The notes under the pieces were generated by a model that was given only the letters and a program-made list of their open reading frames with translations, made no database searches and was not told where the DNA came from. The translations under genes were made by a program, and so were the position numbers. Positions 7,677 through 17,049 of a stretch of DNA of 64,000 nucleotides are shown piece after piece. The DNA lies in the NCBI GenBank assembly GCA_965214085.1, contig OZ243937.1:1550001-1614000 (forward strand), in the 5' to 3' direction. Numbering within the stretch: position 1 is the first letter of the stretch; the number at the start of each line of letters is the position of its first letter. Source of the stretch: UBA6055 sp965214085 (GTDB lineage Bacteria; Chloroflexota; Anaerolineae; Aggregatilineales; Phototrophicaceae).

Positions 7677-9476
7677 TTAGCTGGATACAAGCAGATCGGC
7701 CTCGCGAAATTGCATCTCATATAACCGAGCGTAGAGACCCTGCCGCGCCATCAATTCGTCGTGCCGTCCCAGCTCAACGATGCGCCCTCTGTCCAGGACG
7801 ACAATCCGATGCGCGATACGTACCGTGCTGAGGCGATGCGCGATAATCAGCGTCGTGCGATTCCGCATCAGCCGATGCAGCGCTTCCTGCACCAGTTGCT
7901 CGCTCTCGTTGTCCAGGCTGGAAGTGGCTTCATCCAGCAGCAGAATCGACGGGTCCTTTAGCAGCGCGCGCGCAATCGCTACCCGCTGTCGCTGCCCGCC
8001 GCTGAGCTTGATGCCGCGCTCGCCAACGACCGTATCATATCCCTTCGGCAGTTCCATGATAAAGTCGTGGGCGTTGGCCGATTGCGCCGCGGCAATCATT
8101 TCCGTTTCGTCGGCGTCCAGCTTGCCATAGAGAATGTTCTCGCGGATGCTGCCGCCGAAAAGCAACGTCTCCTGCGGCACGATACCGATGTGTTGTCGCA
8201 GGCTGCTCTGCGCGATAGATCGGATGTCGCGGCCGTCAATTTGAATGCAGCCGGCGTCGGGGTCGTAAAAGCGCGGAATCAAGTTGAAAAGGGTCGTCTT
8301 GCCCGCGCCGCTCGGGCCGACCAAAGCGATGATTTCGCCCGCAGAAATATCCAGGTCGATATGCTGCAAGACTTCCTGGTCATCGTCATAGGCGAAGCTG
8401 AGGTCGCGCAGCGTGATGGCGCCAGCGACCGTCGCTGCCTGAACAGCGTCCGGCGCGTCCCGCACATCCGGCTGGGTATCCAGAATATCAAAGACGCGTT
8501 TGGTGGCGCCCAGCGCTTCTTGAAATTGCGAGTAGACGCTGATCACGCCGGCGAAGCTGGCCGCGACTGTCATGCCGTAGATCAAAAACGAGATGAGTTC
8601 GCCCGCGCTCAGCCGCCCGTCCAGCACCTCGCGCCCGCCAAACCACAGCATCATGGCCAAGCCGGCAAAGGCGAAGAAGCCAATAATGGGACCAAACACG
8701 GAACGCACCGTCAGCAGCTTGACTGCAGCGCGAAAGGCAATGTCGATGGCCTGGTTGTAGCGGCCGATCTCGTAGCTTTCGCGCACGAAGCTCTTGACCT
8801 CGCGGATATTCTGAAATACTTCTTCCGCTACGACGGTCGCGCCGGCGATTTCGTCCTGCACTTTAGTACTGGTGCGGCGGATGGCACCGCCCAGCACGAA
8901 GGCGACGCCGACGATTATCGGCATCATCACGATAATGAACATCGTCAGCCGCCAGTTGAGGACAAACATGATGGCTATCGCGCCGACCAACGTCAGCGAT
9001 TGCTGCAAGAATGTGCTGACGCTGCCGGTCAGCACCGTGCGCACCACCGTGACATCGGAAGAGATGCGGCTTATCAACTCGCCAACGCGCCGATCAGCGT
9101 AGTAGCGTATCGAAAGTGTCTGCAAATGCGCATATAACTCGCAGCGCATATCGACCACGATGCGTTCGCCAACATAATTGAGATTGTAGTTCTGCAGAAA
9201 ACTGGCCAGCGAGCGAAACACAAAGACCGCCAGCAGAGCCAGCGTTATGGCATCCAGCAAGGCGGTGTCCGCGTCTATGAAGACCGAGTCAATCACACGC
9301 TGAATCACAGCCGGGAAGACCAGGCTGAGGGCGGAGGCCAGGATCATGCCGATGGCGGCCAGCAGCAGCCGCAGCTTGTAGGCGCGCAAATATGACAGCA
9401 AACGCCGCCATTGCATTTTTGTCCGGGGTATGTCGCGCCGGTCAACCCCGCCGGGCGAGCGGATGCGGAACATCAT
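7677..9476 (-). CDS. ABC transporter, fused membrane and ATPase domains (exporter type)
   Basis: A 599-residue half-transporter that would work as a dimer. Residues about 20-330 hold six transmembrane helices of the type I exporter fold. The ATPase follows, with Walker A GPSGAGKTT near 385-393, signature LSGGQRQRVAIARALL near 490, Walker B SILLLDEATSSLD and the switch His in IIAHRLSTV. It resembles MsbA/multidrug exporters, but the sequence does not say whether lipid, peptide or drug is exported. The upstream gene (glycosidase-like) ends 85 bases before its start on the same strand, so co-transcription is possible. No partner half-transporter is nearby, which favours a homodimer. Confidence 0.9.
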   Translation of the reverse strand: MMFRIRSPGGVDRRDIPRTKMQWRRLLSYLRAYKLRLLLAAIGMILASALSLVFPAVIQRVIDSVFIDADTALLDAITLALLAVFVFRSLASFLQNYNLNYVGERIVVDMRCELYAHLQTLSIRYYADRRVGELISRISSDVTVVRTVLTGSVSTFLQQSLTLVGAIAIMFVLNWRLTMFIIVMMPIIVGVAFVLGGAIRRTSTKVQDEIAGATVVAEEVFQNIREVKSFVRESYEIGRYNQAIDIAFRAAVKLLTVRSVFGPIIGFFAFAGLAMMLWFGGREVLDGRLSAGELISFLIYGMTVAASFAGVISVYSQFQEALGATKRVFDILDTQPDVRDAPDAVQAATVAGAITLRDLSFAYDDDQEVLQHIDLDISAGEIIALVGPSGAGKTTLFNLIPRFYDPDAGCIQIDGRDIRSIAQSSLRQHIGIVPQETLLFGGSIRENILYGKLDADETEMIAAAQSANAHDFIMELPKGYDTVVGERGIKLSGGQRQRVAIARALLKDPSILLLDEATSSLDNESEQLVQEALHRLMRNRTTLIIAHRLSTVRIAHRIVVLDRGRIVELGRHDELMARQGLYARLYEMQFREADLLVSS

Positions 9477-9561
9477 GGCTGCTTCGCTCCCATACGCTTG
9501 CGGATGCTATTGCGCCTGGCATCATGCTTCGGCTTACGCAGATGCCGGTCCGGCTCAACCT

Positions 9562-12183
9562 TCACGAGACTTCAGGCGGCGAGCTATCGGCGTCGTCAGG
9601 CGGCAAGTCGCGATCCGCCGCGTCTGGCGCGTCGAGGGAAAGATCGGCGCCGTCTTCGACTTTGATAGTAACGGGGCCGGTAACATCATCTTCGCTTGGC
9701 ATGGGAATCTCCGGCCTATCAAGCGGCTCCTTCTCAGTCGATTCCGGTTTCTGCGGCGTCGGATCTCGCAGCAATTGCCAGGGCGCGTCGGCTTCGAGAG
9801 TGACCACATGTCCGGATGGGAATTCAACCCGACTTTCTTCTTCGCTGCGCGACGCCGTGACGCCGTGCTGCTCCACAGTCACCGGCTGCCCCCAGGTGAA
9901 TTCGCCGCCCAGCCAGACTCTTTCCGCGGCGACGATGCGGATGCCAATCACATCGCCGAGCAATTTCAGGGGCGCGATTCCGCCCAGATGGTGATCTTCG
10001 CCAAAAGCTTTGGCTTCATCGGCATGGTAGAACTGCGCCAATCTGCCATCCCGCTCCAGCACCCGCGCTTGAGCGTCGAGCAGGCGTTTGACGATCGCCG
10101 TCGCTTCCTGCCGATAGCCGGCTTTGAGCAGGCCCTCGCAGACCAGCGTCAGCCAGTAAATCCAGATCCCGCCGCCGCCGCGGGCGTTGGAGGCATCGTA
10201 GTTGCGGTCTGCAGCGCTGACCATCGTGAGGCCGTTGGGCTGCAAGAAATGCGCTTCATCAAGCGCCAAGTCCGCCAGGGCAGCGGCGCGTTCCTGCGAA
10301 AGTCGCCCGGTCCACAAGGGCAGCAGCGCATTGATGTCCAGCCGGCTGCTGTCGAGTGTACGGGCATAAACCTTGTACACCCGGCTGAGCCCCTTGATCG
10401 TGATCCGCTCCACTTGCGCTAGCGGCTGCTGAGTAGTAAACAGGCCTTGCCGATTTTGCCAGAGAAAGTCGTCCACCGACGCTTCGACCAAAATAGGCGC
10501 GCCATCCAGGTCCATGCCCTCGAGCCTCATGGTGATGCGCGGCCGCTGTGATACGCCGCCGACTACGCGCACCATAACGCGAGCCGGCTTCTCCAGTTTC
10601 TGATTGACCTCGTGTACCTGGTCGCCCGCGCCACGGTAAACCAGATCGACGCCGGCGCCGGTCAAATGCGAGTCGCGGTCGCGGTAGCTGTAGCGGCTGC
10701 CGTCCCAGAACTCCTCCAAATGCGCTTCCAGCATCTGCAAGTGTTCTTCAGCGAATGCGACCGTCTCATTCTCGCCGAGCAATTCCGCCAGTTGCCGCAG
10801 CGCATCGGCTTCGGAAATCAGATACGCCAGCAGATCTGGCGACTCCAGTTGGCGCGCATCGGCGCCCTGTGCCCAGGCTTGTCCGCGGCCGAAAGTGGGG
10901 AAGGCGATATAGCCCATTTGCCGCTCCGACTGCCACTCCGGCACGCCGTCGGCATCGGCGTCCTGCGCCAGCCAGCGCGTGAAGAAGGCGCGCAGCGCGG
11001 GCAGCGCCTCGGCCGCGAATGCCAGGTCTTCCGCTTCTTCAACCAGCAGCAAAGACAGCCGCGCCAGAATCGGAATCTGCAGGACGCCCTGTCGCTGACC
11101 GCCCAGGCCGGGCCGGCGATCGATGAAACCGGTCTCGTCGGCAGTGGCGAAATAATTGCGCAGTATGCCCTTGGCCAGCTCAGCGTCAATGCCGGCGAGA
11201 GCGGCAATCGCCGGGTAGGTATAAGTGGGGTCTTGCCCGGCCCAGGCTCTGACGTGGTCGCTGCCATCGCCGCGCCGGCTCCAGCCGCGGTCAGCGCACC
11301 GATAGGCGACCAGCGAGTGCTTGGGCAGGTGCTCGGTTGAGCCCATCAGGGATTTGATCAACTGCGCCGCCGAGTAGTCTAGCAGCAGATCCCATGACGG
11401 CGCGCCCGTGCTGATTTTGGGCAGCGCGGCGGAATTGCGGTCGATCCGCTCAAAATTGGGCGCCCAGGGCCGCGACATCCAATTCATGGCGACGCTGTAG
11501 GAATCGCGCATATCGGCCAGCCCGGCCACGACAAAGGGGATACGCATGCTTTCGCCCGGCGCCAGCGCTATGCGGCAGCCGATCTTGGGACTGCTGATTT
11601 TGCCGCCGTAGACCTCGACGCTAGCGCCTTCAAGCGTGACCACCGGATTGAGATTGCCGATCTCTCCCAGATGCAGCGCCAGACTGTAATCCGCCATCGT
11701 CAGCACATTGAGTTTGTGATTGCGGCCCTTGATGACGACATGCCCGAACAGGTCAAGCTGCAGGCTGTGGCGCTCGGCGCTGTTATTAAACAGGTTGAAT
11801 TCGCCCCCGGCCGCCCGCGAATCCATTGCCCAGAAGCGCGCGACCAAATCGAGGTCTGCGAGCGGCGCCGCTTCGACCTGAAGCATGTCCGCCGCGAAGG
11901 TGGTGATGACCGGCTTTCGCGCATAAGCAAGATGTTGGTAAATGACCCGGCTGCCGACGCGCCACATAGGCGCCAGGCTGATCAATCCCGCCCGCCCGCC
12001 GAATTCGGTCTGGAAGGCCAGAGCCGCTTCGTCGCGAACGCCAAGGCGCAGCGCCCAAGCTTGGTCGTCGTCATAATCGGTGCGGCTAGCGCGCGCGTCC
12101 GCCGCCAGATGAAAGTCGAATGGGCGATCGGCTTTGATGCTCTGTCGCCTGAGGTTGCGCATGAATTTAGCTGCCGGGCTCAA
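9562..12183 (-). CDS. Large (alpha/alpha)6-type glycosidase-like protein
   Basis: An 873-residue protein. The N-terminal ~250 residues look like a beta-sandwich. The centre and C-terminal half carry repeated helical segments with aromatic/acidic stretches (WAGQDPTYTYPAIAALAG, FWDGSRYSYRDRDSHLTG, GGGGIWIYWLTLVCEGL) typical of six-hairpin glycosidases such as the trehalase/GH63/mannosylglycerate-hydrolase group. About 80 residues at the end are acidic and Pro-rich, probably disordered. The start is TTG at 12183, overlapping the stop of the lipoprotein gene as TTGA; an ATG at 12162 is the alternative. No secretion signal is seen, so it may act inside the cell. The substrate is unknown. Confidence 0.65.
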   Translation of the reverse strand: MSPAAKFMRNLRRQSIKADRPFDFHLAADARASRTDYDDDQAWALRLGVRDEAALAFQTEFGGRAGLISLAPMWRVGSRVIYQHLAYARKPVITTFAADMLQVEAAPLADLDLVARFWAMDSRAAGGEFNLFNNSAERHSLQLDLFGHVVIKGRNHKLNVLTMADYSLALHLGEIGNLNPVVTLEGASVEVYGGKISSPKIGCRIALAPGESMRIPFVVAGLADMRDSYSVAMNWMSRPWAPNFERIDRNSAALPKISTGAPSWDLLLDYSAAQLIKSLMGSTEHLPKHSLVAYRCADRGWSRRGDGSDHVRAWAGQDPTYTYPAIAALAGIDAELAKGILRNYFATADETGFIDRRPGLGGQRQGVLQIPILARLSLLLVEEAEDLAFAAEALPALRAFFTRWLAQDADADGVPEWQSERQMGYIAFPTFGRGQAWAQGADARQLESPDLLAYLISEADALRQLAELLGENETVAFAEEHLQMLEAHLEEFWDGSRYSYRDRDSHLTGAGVDLVYRGAGDQVHEVNQKLEKPARVMVRVVGGVSQRPRITMRLEGMDLDGAPILVEASVDDFLWQNRQGLFTTQQPLAQVERITIKGLSRVYKVYARTLDSSRLDINALLPLWTGRLSQERAAALADLALDEAHFLQPNGLTMVSAADRNYDASNARGGGGIWIYWLTLVCEGLLKAGYRQEATAIVKRLLDAQARVLERDGRLAQFYHADEAKAFGEDHHLGGIAPLKLLGDVIGIRIVAAERVWLGGEFTWGQPVTVEQHGVTASRSEEESRVEFPSGHVVTLEADAPWQLLRDPTPQKPESTEKEPLDRPEIPMPSEDDVTGPVTIKVEDGADLSLDAPDAADRDLPPDDADSSPPEVS

Positions 12184-12863
12184 CTATCAATGGTCCAGGT
12201 CAAAGACTCTTCAATAAAGCGAAATTCGTCGCCGTTTGCGGCTCGCACCTGATGGTAGCCCGGGCCCGGGACGTAGTCGTTGTTTTCGTTCACGTAGCCG
12301 CCTTGCTTATAGACGTAGCGCGAAGTATGCCCTCGCTCCAGCCCCTGCGCCCAGCCGACCTTCTGGCGGACTTCCAGATTCTCCCGCCACAGCTTGCCGA
12401 AGCCGCGAATCGGCTGATGGAGATCCTCCGGCGGCAGCAGTTGCGGGTCATACTCGGCTTCGCCTTCGACGAAGGTATCGTCATAGACGGACCAGATATT
12501 CTTGCCGGCGCTGTCCGTGGTGAGCAGCCATATTTGCCGGTTTGGCTCCAGCCAGAACATCCAGCCGTATTCAAAGCGCTGTTCAGCCACGTATACCTTC
12601 GCCTGCACTGGCGTGGGAAAAGGGTCTGGAGTCGGCGTGATCGTCGGCGGGTCGGTGGGCAGGGCTTCAGTGGGCGCGGCTGCGGTGGCGGCCTGCTGTG
12701 CCGTTCCCGTGGCGGCGATGCTGCCCAGGGTCGCGATATGCTGCGCCACGGCTTCAGCTTCCGCGGTAGCGGTCTGCTGCTCCGGCGCGATGGTGGTGCC
12801 CTGGCAGGCGCAGAGCAAGGCGACAAGCGACAACAGCCAGATGAGAATTTTGAAGTCGGGCAT
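12180..12863 (-). CDS. Putative lipoprotein with Thr/Pro-rich linker
   Basis: From the ATG at 12863 the protein has 227 residues and opens with a clear lipoprotein signal: charged start, hydrophobic core LIWLLSLVALL and lipobox LCAC. A low-complexity Ala/Thr then Thr-Pro linker (TPTPDPFPTP) follows, as in many Chloroflexota surface proteins. Next comes a compact domain with several Trp/Tyr residues (YGWMFWLEPNRQIW) of unknown function. A longer frame to 12971 would bury the signal peptide and is less likely. It is translationally coupled to the glycosidase-like gene, so it may localise or assist it at the cell surface; that is inference from position. Confidence 0.7.
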   Translation of the reverse strand: MPDFKILIWLLSLVALLCACQGTTIAPEQQTATAEAEAVAQHIATLGSIAATGTAQQAATAAAPTEALPTDPPTITPTPDPFPTPVQAKVYVAEQRFEYGWMFWLEPNRQIWLLTTDSAGKNIWSVYDDTFVEGEAEYDPQLLPPEDLHQPIRGFGKLWRENLEVRQKVGWAQGLERGHTSRYVYKQGGYVNENNDYVPGPGYHQVRAANGDEFRFIEESLTWTIDS

Positions 12864-13022
12864 AATCCTGACTCCGTGAATGATGGTGACGCCATTGTAG
12901 CAGAGCGAAAGCGAACCGCAAGCTAGGCGAGCCCCGGCGCAATCGCAGCGGGTTTTCATCTGGTCATTCATGCCTGAAACTTATACGATGTCAATTCGCA
13001 GCCAGTTGCGAAGGCATATTCA

Positions 13023-13352
13023 GTGGATATCAAGCCGCGGAAAATCACCCTGAACAGATCAAGCGCAGAGCTCATTGTTGTGTGGACGGACGGCTTGCAG
13101 AGCAATTACCCCTTAAGCCACTTGCGTGAGGCATGCCCCTGCGTCGAATGCCGCGGCGGGCACGCCAATATGGGTATGGAAAATGCGCCGGACGACCTGC
13201 TGAAGTTGACGCCGCGACGCTCCTACGCGGTAACCGCGTTGGTCGCTGTTGGCAATTACGCCATGCAGCCCACCTGGGACGACGGACACAGCACCGGCAT
13301 CTACACCTGGGAATACCTGCGTCTTATCTCTCCGCAGCAGCCCGATGACTAA
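13023..13352 (+). CDS. DUF971 domain protein
   Basis: The 109-residue protein matches the DUF971 family, also found as the N-terminal domain of gamma-butyrobetaine hydroxylase. It has ITL...SAELIVVWTDG, the SHLREACPCVECRGG region with a Cys-x-Cys-x2-Cys metal-binding cluster, and a final YTWEYLRLI. Family members are linked to iron-sulfur protein maturation, often fused or adjacent to ApbC/Mrp ATPases; here no such gene is adjacent. The start is GTG at 13023. It heads a plus-strand group with the MaoC-like gene 50 bases later and galT. Confidence 0.85.
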   Translation: MDIKPRKITLNRSSAELIVVWTDGLQSNYPLSHLREACPCVECRGGHANMGMENAPDDLLKLTPRRSYAVTALVAVGNYAMQPTWDDGHSTGIYTWEYLRLISPQQPDD

Positions 13353-13402
13353 CTGGCTGCGCGTGTGTCGTAAAATAAGGAAGCGCCAGCGAGAGCATCA
13401 CC

Positions 13403-14284
13403 ATGAATCCTCCCTCATTAGAGACGGTTGAGCGGGCCATAGGCGCAGAGCTGCTGCGCGCCAGATATGCCTACAGCGAGCGCGAGGCCATACTCTATGC
13501 CTTGGGCGTCGGCGCGCCGGCTGACTGGCTCGCGCCGGCTGAGCTGAAGTTCACGCACGAGTTGCGCGCTGACTTTCAAGTCTTGCCCACTTTCGCCGTC
13601 ATCTTTGCCAAGCAACTCCACGATCTCGTGCTGAGCGGAGATCTGGCCGGCATTCAATACAACCCCATGATGCTGGTGCACGGCGAGCAGCAACTAAAAC
13701 TTGCCAAGAAACTGCCACGGCAGGCGGTCGTAGACTCGGCAGTAACGATTGCCGACATTCACGACAAAGGCAGCGGTCTGTTGCTAATCTTGGATGTCCA
13801 AAGCTGCGATGAAGCCGGCGATTTGCTGGCGCAAGCGCGCACATCGATGTTCATCCGCGGTATCGGCGGCTTCGGTGGCGAGCGCGGCCAAAGCAGCGCG
13901 CCAAGTCTGCCGGCTCGGCCCCCGGACGCGGTCATCGAAGAAGCGACGCTTACGCGGCAAGCGCTGATCTATCGCCTGGCCGGCGACGCCAACCCGCTGC
14001 ATGTCGACCCGCGGATGGCGGCGATTGGCAACTTCGACAAGCCAATTCTGCATGGCCTCTGCACCTTCGGCTTTAGCGCGCGCGCCCTACTCAAGCGCTT
14101 CTGCGACAACGATGCCGCTAGCTTGGCGGCGATCAGCGCGCGGTTCAGCCAGCACGTCTACCCGGGTGAAACCCTGATTACCGAAATGTGGAACGTGGGC
14201 GCGGGCGAAGTCCGCTTTCAGACCAAAGCGAAAGAGCGCGATGTGGTGGTGCTAAGCCAGGCCAGCGCGCAACTCAGACAGTAA
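13403..14284 (+). CDS. MaoC-like (R)-specific enoyl-CoA hydratase 2
   Basis: The 293-residue protein has two hot-dog domains, as in peroxisomal hydratase 2. The C-terminal domain carries the hydratase signature YRLAGDANPLHVDP, with the catalytic Asp and His, followed by KPILHGLCTFG. The expected reaction is hydration of trans-2-enoyl-CoA to (R)-3-hydroxyacyl-CoA. The N-terminal degenerate domain would bind the acyl chain. It ends 3 bases before galT, so the two are co-translated even though their chemistry is unrelated. A steroid or bile-acid role cannot be judged. Confidence 0.85.
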   Translation: MNPPSLETVERAIGAELLRARYAYSEREAILYALGVGAPADWLAPAELKFTHELRADFQVLPTFAVIFAKQLHDLVLSGDLAGIQYNPMMLVHGEQQLKLAKKLPRQAVVDSAVTIADIHDKGSGLLLILDVQSCDEAGDLLAQARTSMFIRGIGGFGGERGQSSAPSLPARPPDAVIEEATLTRQALIYRLAGDANPLHVDPRMAAIGNFDKPILHGLCTFGFSARALLKRFCDNDAASLAAISARFSQHVYPGETLITEMWNVGAGEVRFQTKAKERDVVVLSQASAQLRQ

Positions 14285-14287
14285 ATT

Positions 14288-15349
14288 ATGGACTTGCAGC
14301 TTAGCGATCAGCCGCACCGGCGCTACAACCCCCTGCTTGACGAGTGGATTCTGGTCTCGCCCCAGCGCACCAAACGCCCCTGGCAAGGCGGGCGGGAGCA
14401 GGTGCCGACCGACTGGCGGCCCCGCTACGATGCCGACTGCTATTTGTGTCCGGGAAATATGCGCGCCAACGGCGAACGCAACCCCGACTATGCGCAAACC
14501 TTTGTATTCGTCAACGACTTTTCCGCCGTTTTGCCAGACGTGCCGGCAGCGGAGTCGGACGCTCGCTCGTTGTTTCGCTGGCGGTCCTTGCGTGGCGAGG
14601 CGCGTGTGATCTGCTTCTCGCCGCGGCATGACCTGACCCTGGCCGAGATGTCGACGGCGGAAATCCGGCCGGTGGTTGACCTCTGGGCTGAGCAGTCGCG
14701 GGAGCTGGGCGAGCGTTACAGCTGGGTCCAGATCTTCGAGAATCGCGGCGATCTGATGGGCGCGTCGAATCCACATCCTCACGGCCAGATCTGGGCCACG
14801 GATTCTCTGGGCGCCATCGCCCTTCGCGAAGACGCGCAGCAGCGCGAATACTATGAACGTAACGGGAGCAGTCTGCTGCAGGATTACGTCCAGGAGGAAG
14901 AGAGGCGCGGCGAGCGCACGGTAGTCGAGAATCGGAGTTGGCTGGCAGTGGTTCCATATTGGGCGGTCTGGCCCTTTGAAACGCTTCTGCTGCCGAAGGC
15001 GCCGGTCCGTCGACTGCACGATCTCGATAGCGCTCAACGAAGCGAATTGGCGGATATCCTCGCGCGGCTGCTGACGAAATATGACAATCTCTTTGAAGTG
15101 TCCTTCCCTTATTCCATGGGCTGGCACGGGGAGCCGTTTAATGGCGAAGCCAACCGGCACTGGCAATTGCACGCGCACTTTTTCCCGCCGCTGTTGCGCT
15201 CGGCGACAGTGAAGAAATTCATGGTAGGTTATGAGATGCTGGCGGAGCCCCAGCGGGACATAACCGCGGAACAAGCGGCCGCGCGGCTACAAGCTGTCTC
15301 CCATATCCACTACAAGCAGCGCCGAGCCCCTGATCACGGCAGCGGCTGA
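14288..15349 (+). CDS. galT: Galactose-1-phosphate uridylyltransferase
   Basis: It transfers UMP between UDP-glucose and galactose-1-phosphate in the Leloir pathway. The 353-residue HIT-superfamily protein has the zinc-site Cys51 and Cys54 (CYLC), and the active-site motif NPHPHGQIW with His163 and nucleophile His165. The C-terminal HIT repeat holds NRHWQLHAHFFPPLLRS. No galK or galE lies next to it. The upstream MaoC-like gene is only 3 bases away. Confidence 0.93.
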   Translation: MDLQLSDQPHRRYNPLLDEWILVSPQRTKRPWQGGREQVPTDWRPRYDADCYLCPGNMRANGERNPDYAQTFVFVNDFSAVLPDVPAAESDARSLFRWRSLRGEARVICFSPRHDLTLAEMSTAEIRPVVDLWAEQSRELGERYSWVQIFENRGDLMGASNPHPHGQIWATDSLGAIALREDAQQREYYERNGSSLLQDYVQEEERRGERTVVENRSWLAVVPYWAVWPFETLLLPKAPVRRLHDLDSAQRSELADILARLLTKYDNLFEVSFPYSMGWHGEPFNGEANRHWQLHAHFFPPLLRSATVKKFMVGYEMLAEPQRDITAEQAAARLQAVSHIHYKQRRAPDHGSG

Positions 15350-15376
15350 GACGAAGGCTGATTCCGCCGCGGCATC

Positions 15377-15420
15377 CAGGGCAATCGCATAAAGATTTAC
15401 GCCACAGTGGCGCCGAAGTA
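15377..15420 (+). repeat. CACAGAG-type dispersed repeat, copy cut short next to the IS
   Basis: GGGCAATCGCATAAAGATTTA then GCCACAGTGGCGCCGAAGTA matches the first two thirds of the family. It stops 6 bases before the left inverted repeat of the insertion sequence. Confidence 0.55.
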
Positions 15421-15425
15421 AAACC

Positions 15426-16437
15426 AAGTTACGTCTTATGTGAAATAGATTTGCGCTAAATGGGCTGATATCCAGAATGGTAGTTACGACACAACCAGTA
15501 TGGAGAGTCAGCCCAATGACAAGTATAGGCATCGATACACTGTTTACCATCCTTTTTGTTATAGTTGACGATTGGTATCTTGCGAAAGGACGACATTACT
15601 TGCTGGGTAAAGCTGGGCGCAACCCTGTGTTTAGCGATAGCGAAATGATGACCGTGATGCTTGCGGCAGAATACCTACCTTTCGCAGCCGAGAGCCAGTA
15701 TCTGGGTTATATCCGCGCCAACCATAGCGACTTATTTCCTAATCTTTTGAGCCAAAGTCAATACAATCGCCGCGCCCGCAGTCTGGGATCATTGATGGAA
15801 CAAATGCGACGGGATATTCTGATTGACTGGAGCATTGAACAGGTAGAGACTTTTCTGGTCGATACCAAGCCTGTGCCGGTCTTGGGCTATAGACGCAGTA
15901 AGAAGCGCAGTCATTTTCGCGGCAGCGCCAACTATGGATATTGCGCCAGTCGCAAGCTCTACTATTTCGGCTATAAGCTGGTGATGGTGACGACCCTGAC
16001 AGGCATCCCAGTGGCATACGAATTGACAGCCGCTAATGTGGAAGAACGAAAGGCGGCTGAAACGGTGCTGGATTATCTCAAAAACTCTATGGTGATTGGC
16101 GACAAAGGCTTTATAGGCGCCGAGTGGCAAGCTCAAATGCTGCAACAAACCGGCAATAGGATTGTGACACCTAAACGCAAAAACCAAAAACAGCAGAATA
16201 GCCCTGGATATGACGCAGCCCTCAACGGGCTTCGCGAGCGGATTGAAGGCGTCTTCCACGAACTTCAGAACACCGGACGTAACTTAGAACGCCTGCTAGC
16301 GAAGACGGTGGCCGGGTTGACAACCCGACTGATTGCGAAAGTCACCGCTCACCTATTCAAACATATCTTGCGCCTTCACTATCATATTAATGTTCAGACC
16401 TTTCAATGCTCTAGTAATTTCACATAAGGCGTAAGTT
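15426..16437 (+). mobile_element. IS982-like insertion sequence
   Basis: About 1.0 kb long, bounded by 21-base imperfect inverted repeats: left 15426-15446 (AAGTTACGTCTTATGTGAAAT), here split for clarity as AAGTTACGTC and TTATGTGAAAT, and right 16417-16437, matching at 19 of 21 positions. It contains one transposase gene that spans most of the element. No convincing target-site duplication was seen at the ends I chose. It appears intact and has landed beside a CACAGAG-type repeat in the galT-tRNA-Leu spacer. Confidence 0.75.
15516..16427 (+). CDS. Transposase, IS982-family type
   Basis: A 303-residue DDE-type transposase. FLVDTKPVPVLGYRRSKKR carries the first catalytic Asp, YFGYKLVMVTTLTGIP lies in the beta-strand core, VIGDKGFIGAEW supplies the second Asp, and RERIEGVFHELQN the final Glu. 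The arrangement and the IDxxPV/VGYRR-type core fit the IS982 group. I use the ATG at 15516, although an in-frame ATG at 15477 is possible. The 3' end runs into the right inverted repeat. No frameshift or stop interrupts it, so the enzyme may be active. Confidence 0.85.
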   Translation: MTSIGIDTLFTILFVIVDDWYLAKGRHYLLGKAGRNPVFSDSEMMTVMLAAEYLPFAAESQYLGYIRANHSDLFPNLLSQSQYNRRARSLGSLMEQMRRDILIDWSIEQVETFLVDTKPVPVLGYRRSKKRSHFRGSANYGYCASRKLYYFGYKLVMVTTLTGIPVAYELTAANVEERKAAETVLDYLKNSMVIGDKGFIGAEWQAQMLQQTGNRIVTPKRKNQKQQNSPGYDAALNGLRERIEGVFHELQNTGRNLERLLAKTVAGLTTRLIAKVTAHLFKHILRLHYHINVQTFQCSSNFT

Positions 16438-16560
16438 AGTCATGCGAAAAGGCTAGCCTGACCAATCTGGTCGCCCGCTGCCGCTGAGATTGGGTAAAAT
16501 GCTTCTCACAGGGTTCAAATTTGAAGTGCAATTACATAATATCAATTTAGTGATAGACTT

Positions 16561-16590
16561 TTCTCTGTGCCCTCTGTGTTCTACTTTCAC
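16561..16590 (-). repeat. CACAGAG-type dispersed repeat, minus-strand fragment
   Basis: On the minus strand it reads GAACACAGAGGGCACAGAGAA, two tandem CACAGAG units without the CAATCGCATC block. Confidence 0.55.
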
Positions 16591-16930
16591 AACCCCTCAA
16601 TGACTCAAAGCAGAAAATAGCATAATTTGCAGTTTTTTTGTAGAATTTTGCTGCGGTGCGCGATCCCCGTGTGTTCTTGGCAGAAAGTATGCCCTACAGA
16701 GTTTGGGACGGAGGCGAACTGACGAGCCGCTTGGCACTTAATTGATGCCCAAAAGTAGAGTAGGTCTTAGAACCTCAAAGCGCCTCTGCGCCGCAGTTTT
16801 ACTGGCTCAAGGGTACAACTTGCGAAACTCATCTCATTATCAGCATGATAGTGGATCCCTTCGGTTACCTACCGTCTGAATTGGCGGGATGGTTGTGATT
16901 TTGTGGCTGCCCCGAATTACGGGCGATCAA

Positions 16931-16964
16931 CTCTGTGGTTAAATATCTGATGCGATTGCCCTGC
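16931..16964 (-). repeat. CACAGAG-type dispersed repeat, minus-strand copy
   Basis: On the minus strand it reads CAGGGCAATCGCATCAGA, a T/A stretch and TTAACCACAGAG, then stops. It is the 5' half of the full-length copy at 61683. Confidence 0.65.
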
Positions 16965-17006
16965 CGCGGCATCCCCCTTTTTGTCAATTTCCGCGCGAGA
17001 GCGATA

Positions 17007-17034
17007 TTGACATTTCGTCCACAAGCGTTATACT
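17007..17034 (+). promoter_or_regulatory. Promoter of tRNA-Leu(CAG)
   Basis: TTGACA (17007-17012), a 16-base spacer and TATACT (17029-17034) lie 15 bases before the tRNA. Near-consensus sigma-70 boxes. Confidence 0.75.
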
Positions 17035-17049
17035 GCGGGCTGCTCATCA

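Larger units (their letters stand above)
16438..17006. other. Repeat-rich spacer without genes
   Basis: About 570 bases between the IS and the tRNA-Leu promoter hold no credible gene. They contain minus-strand CACAGAG-type remnants at 16561-16590 and 16931-16964, and a degraded piece near 16780-16800 (CGCCTCTGCGCCGCAG). Confidence 0.6.
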
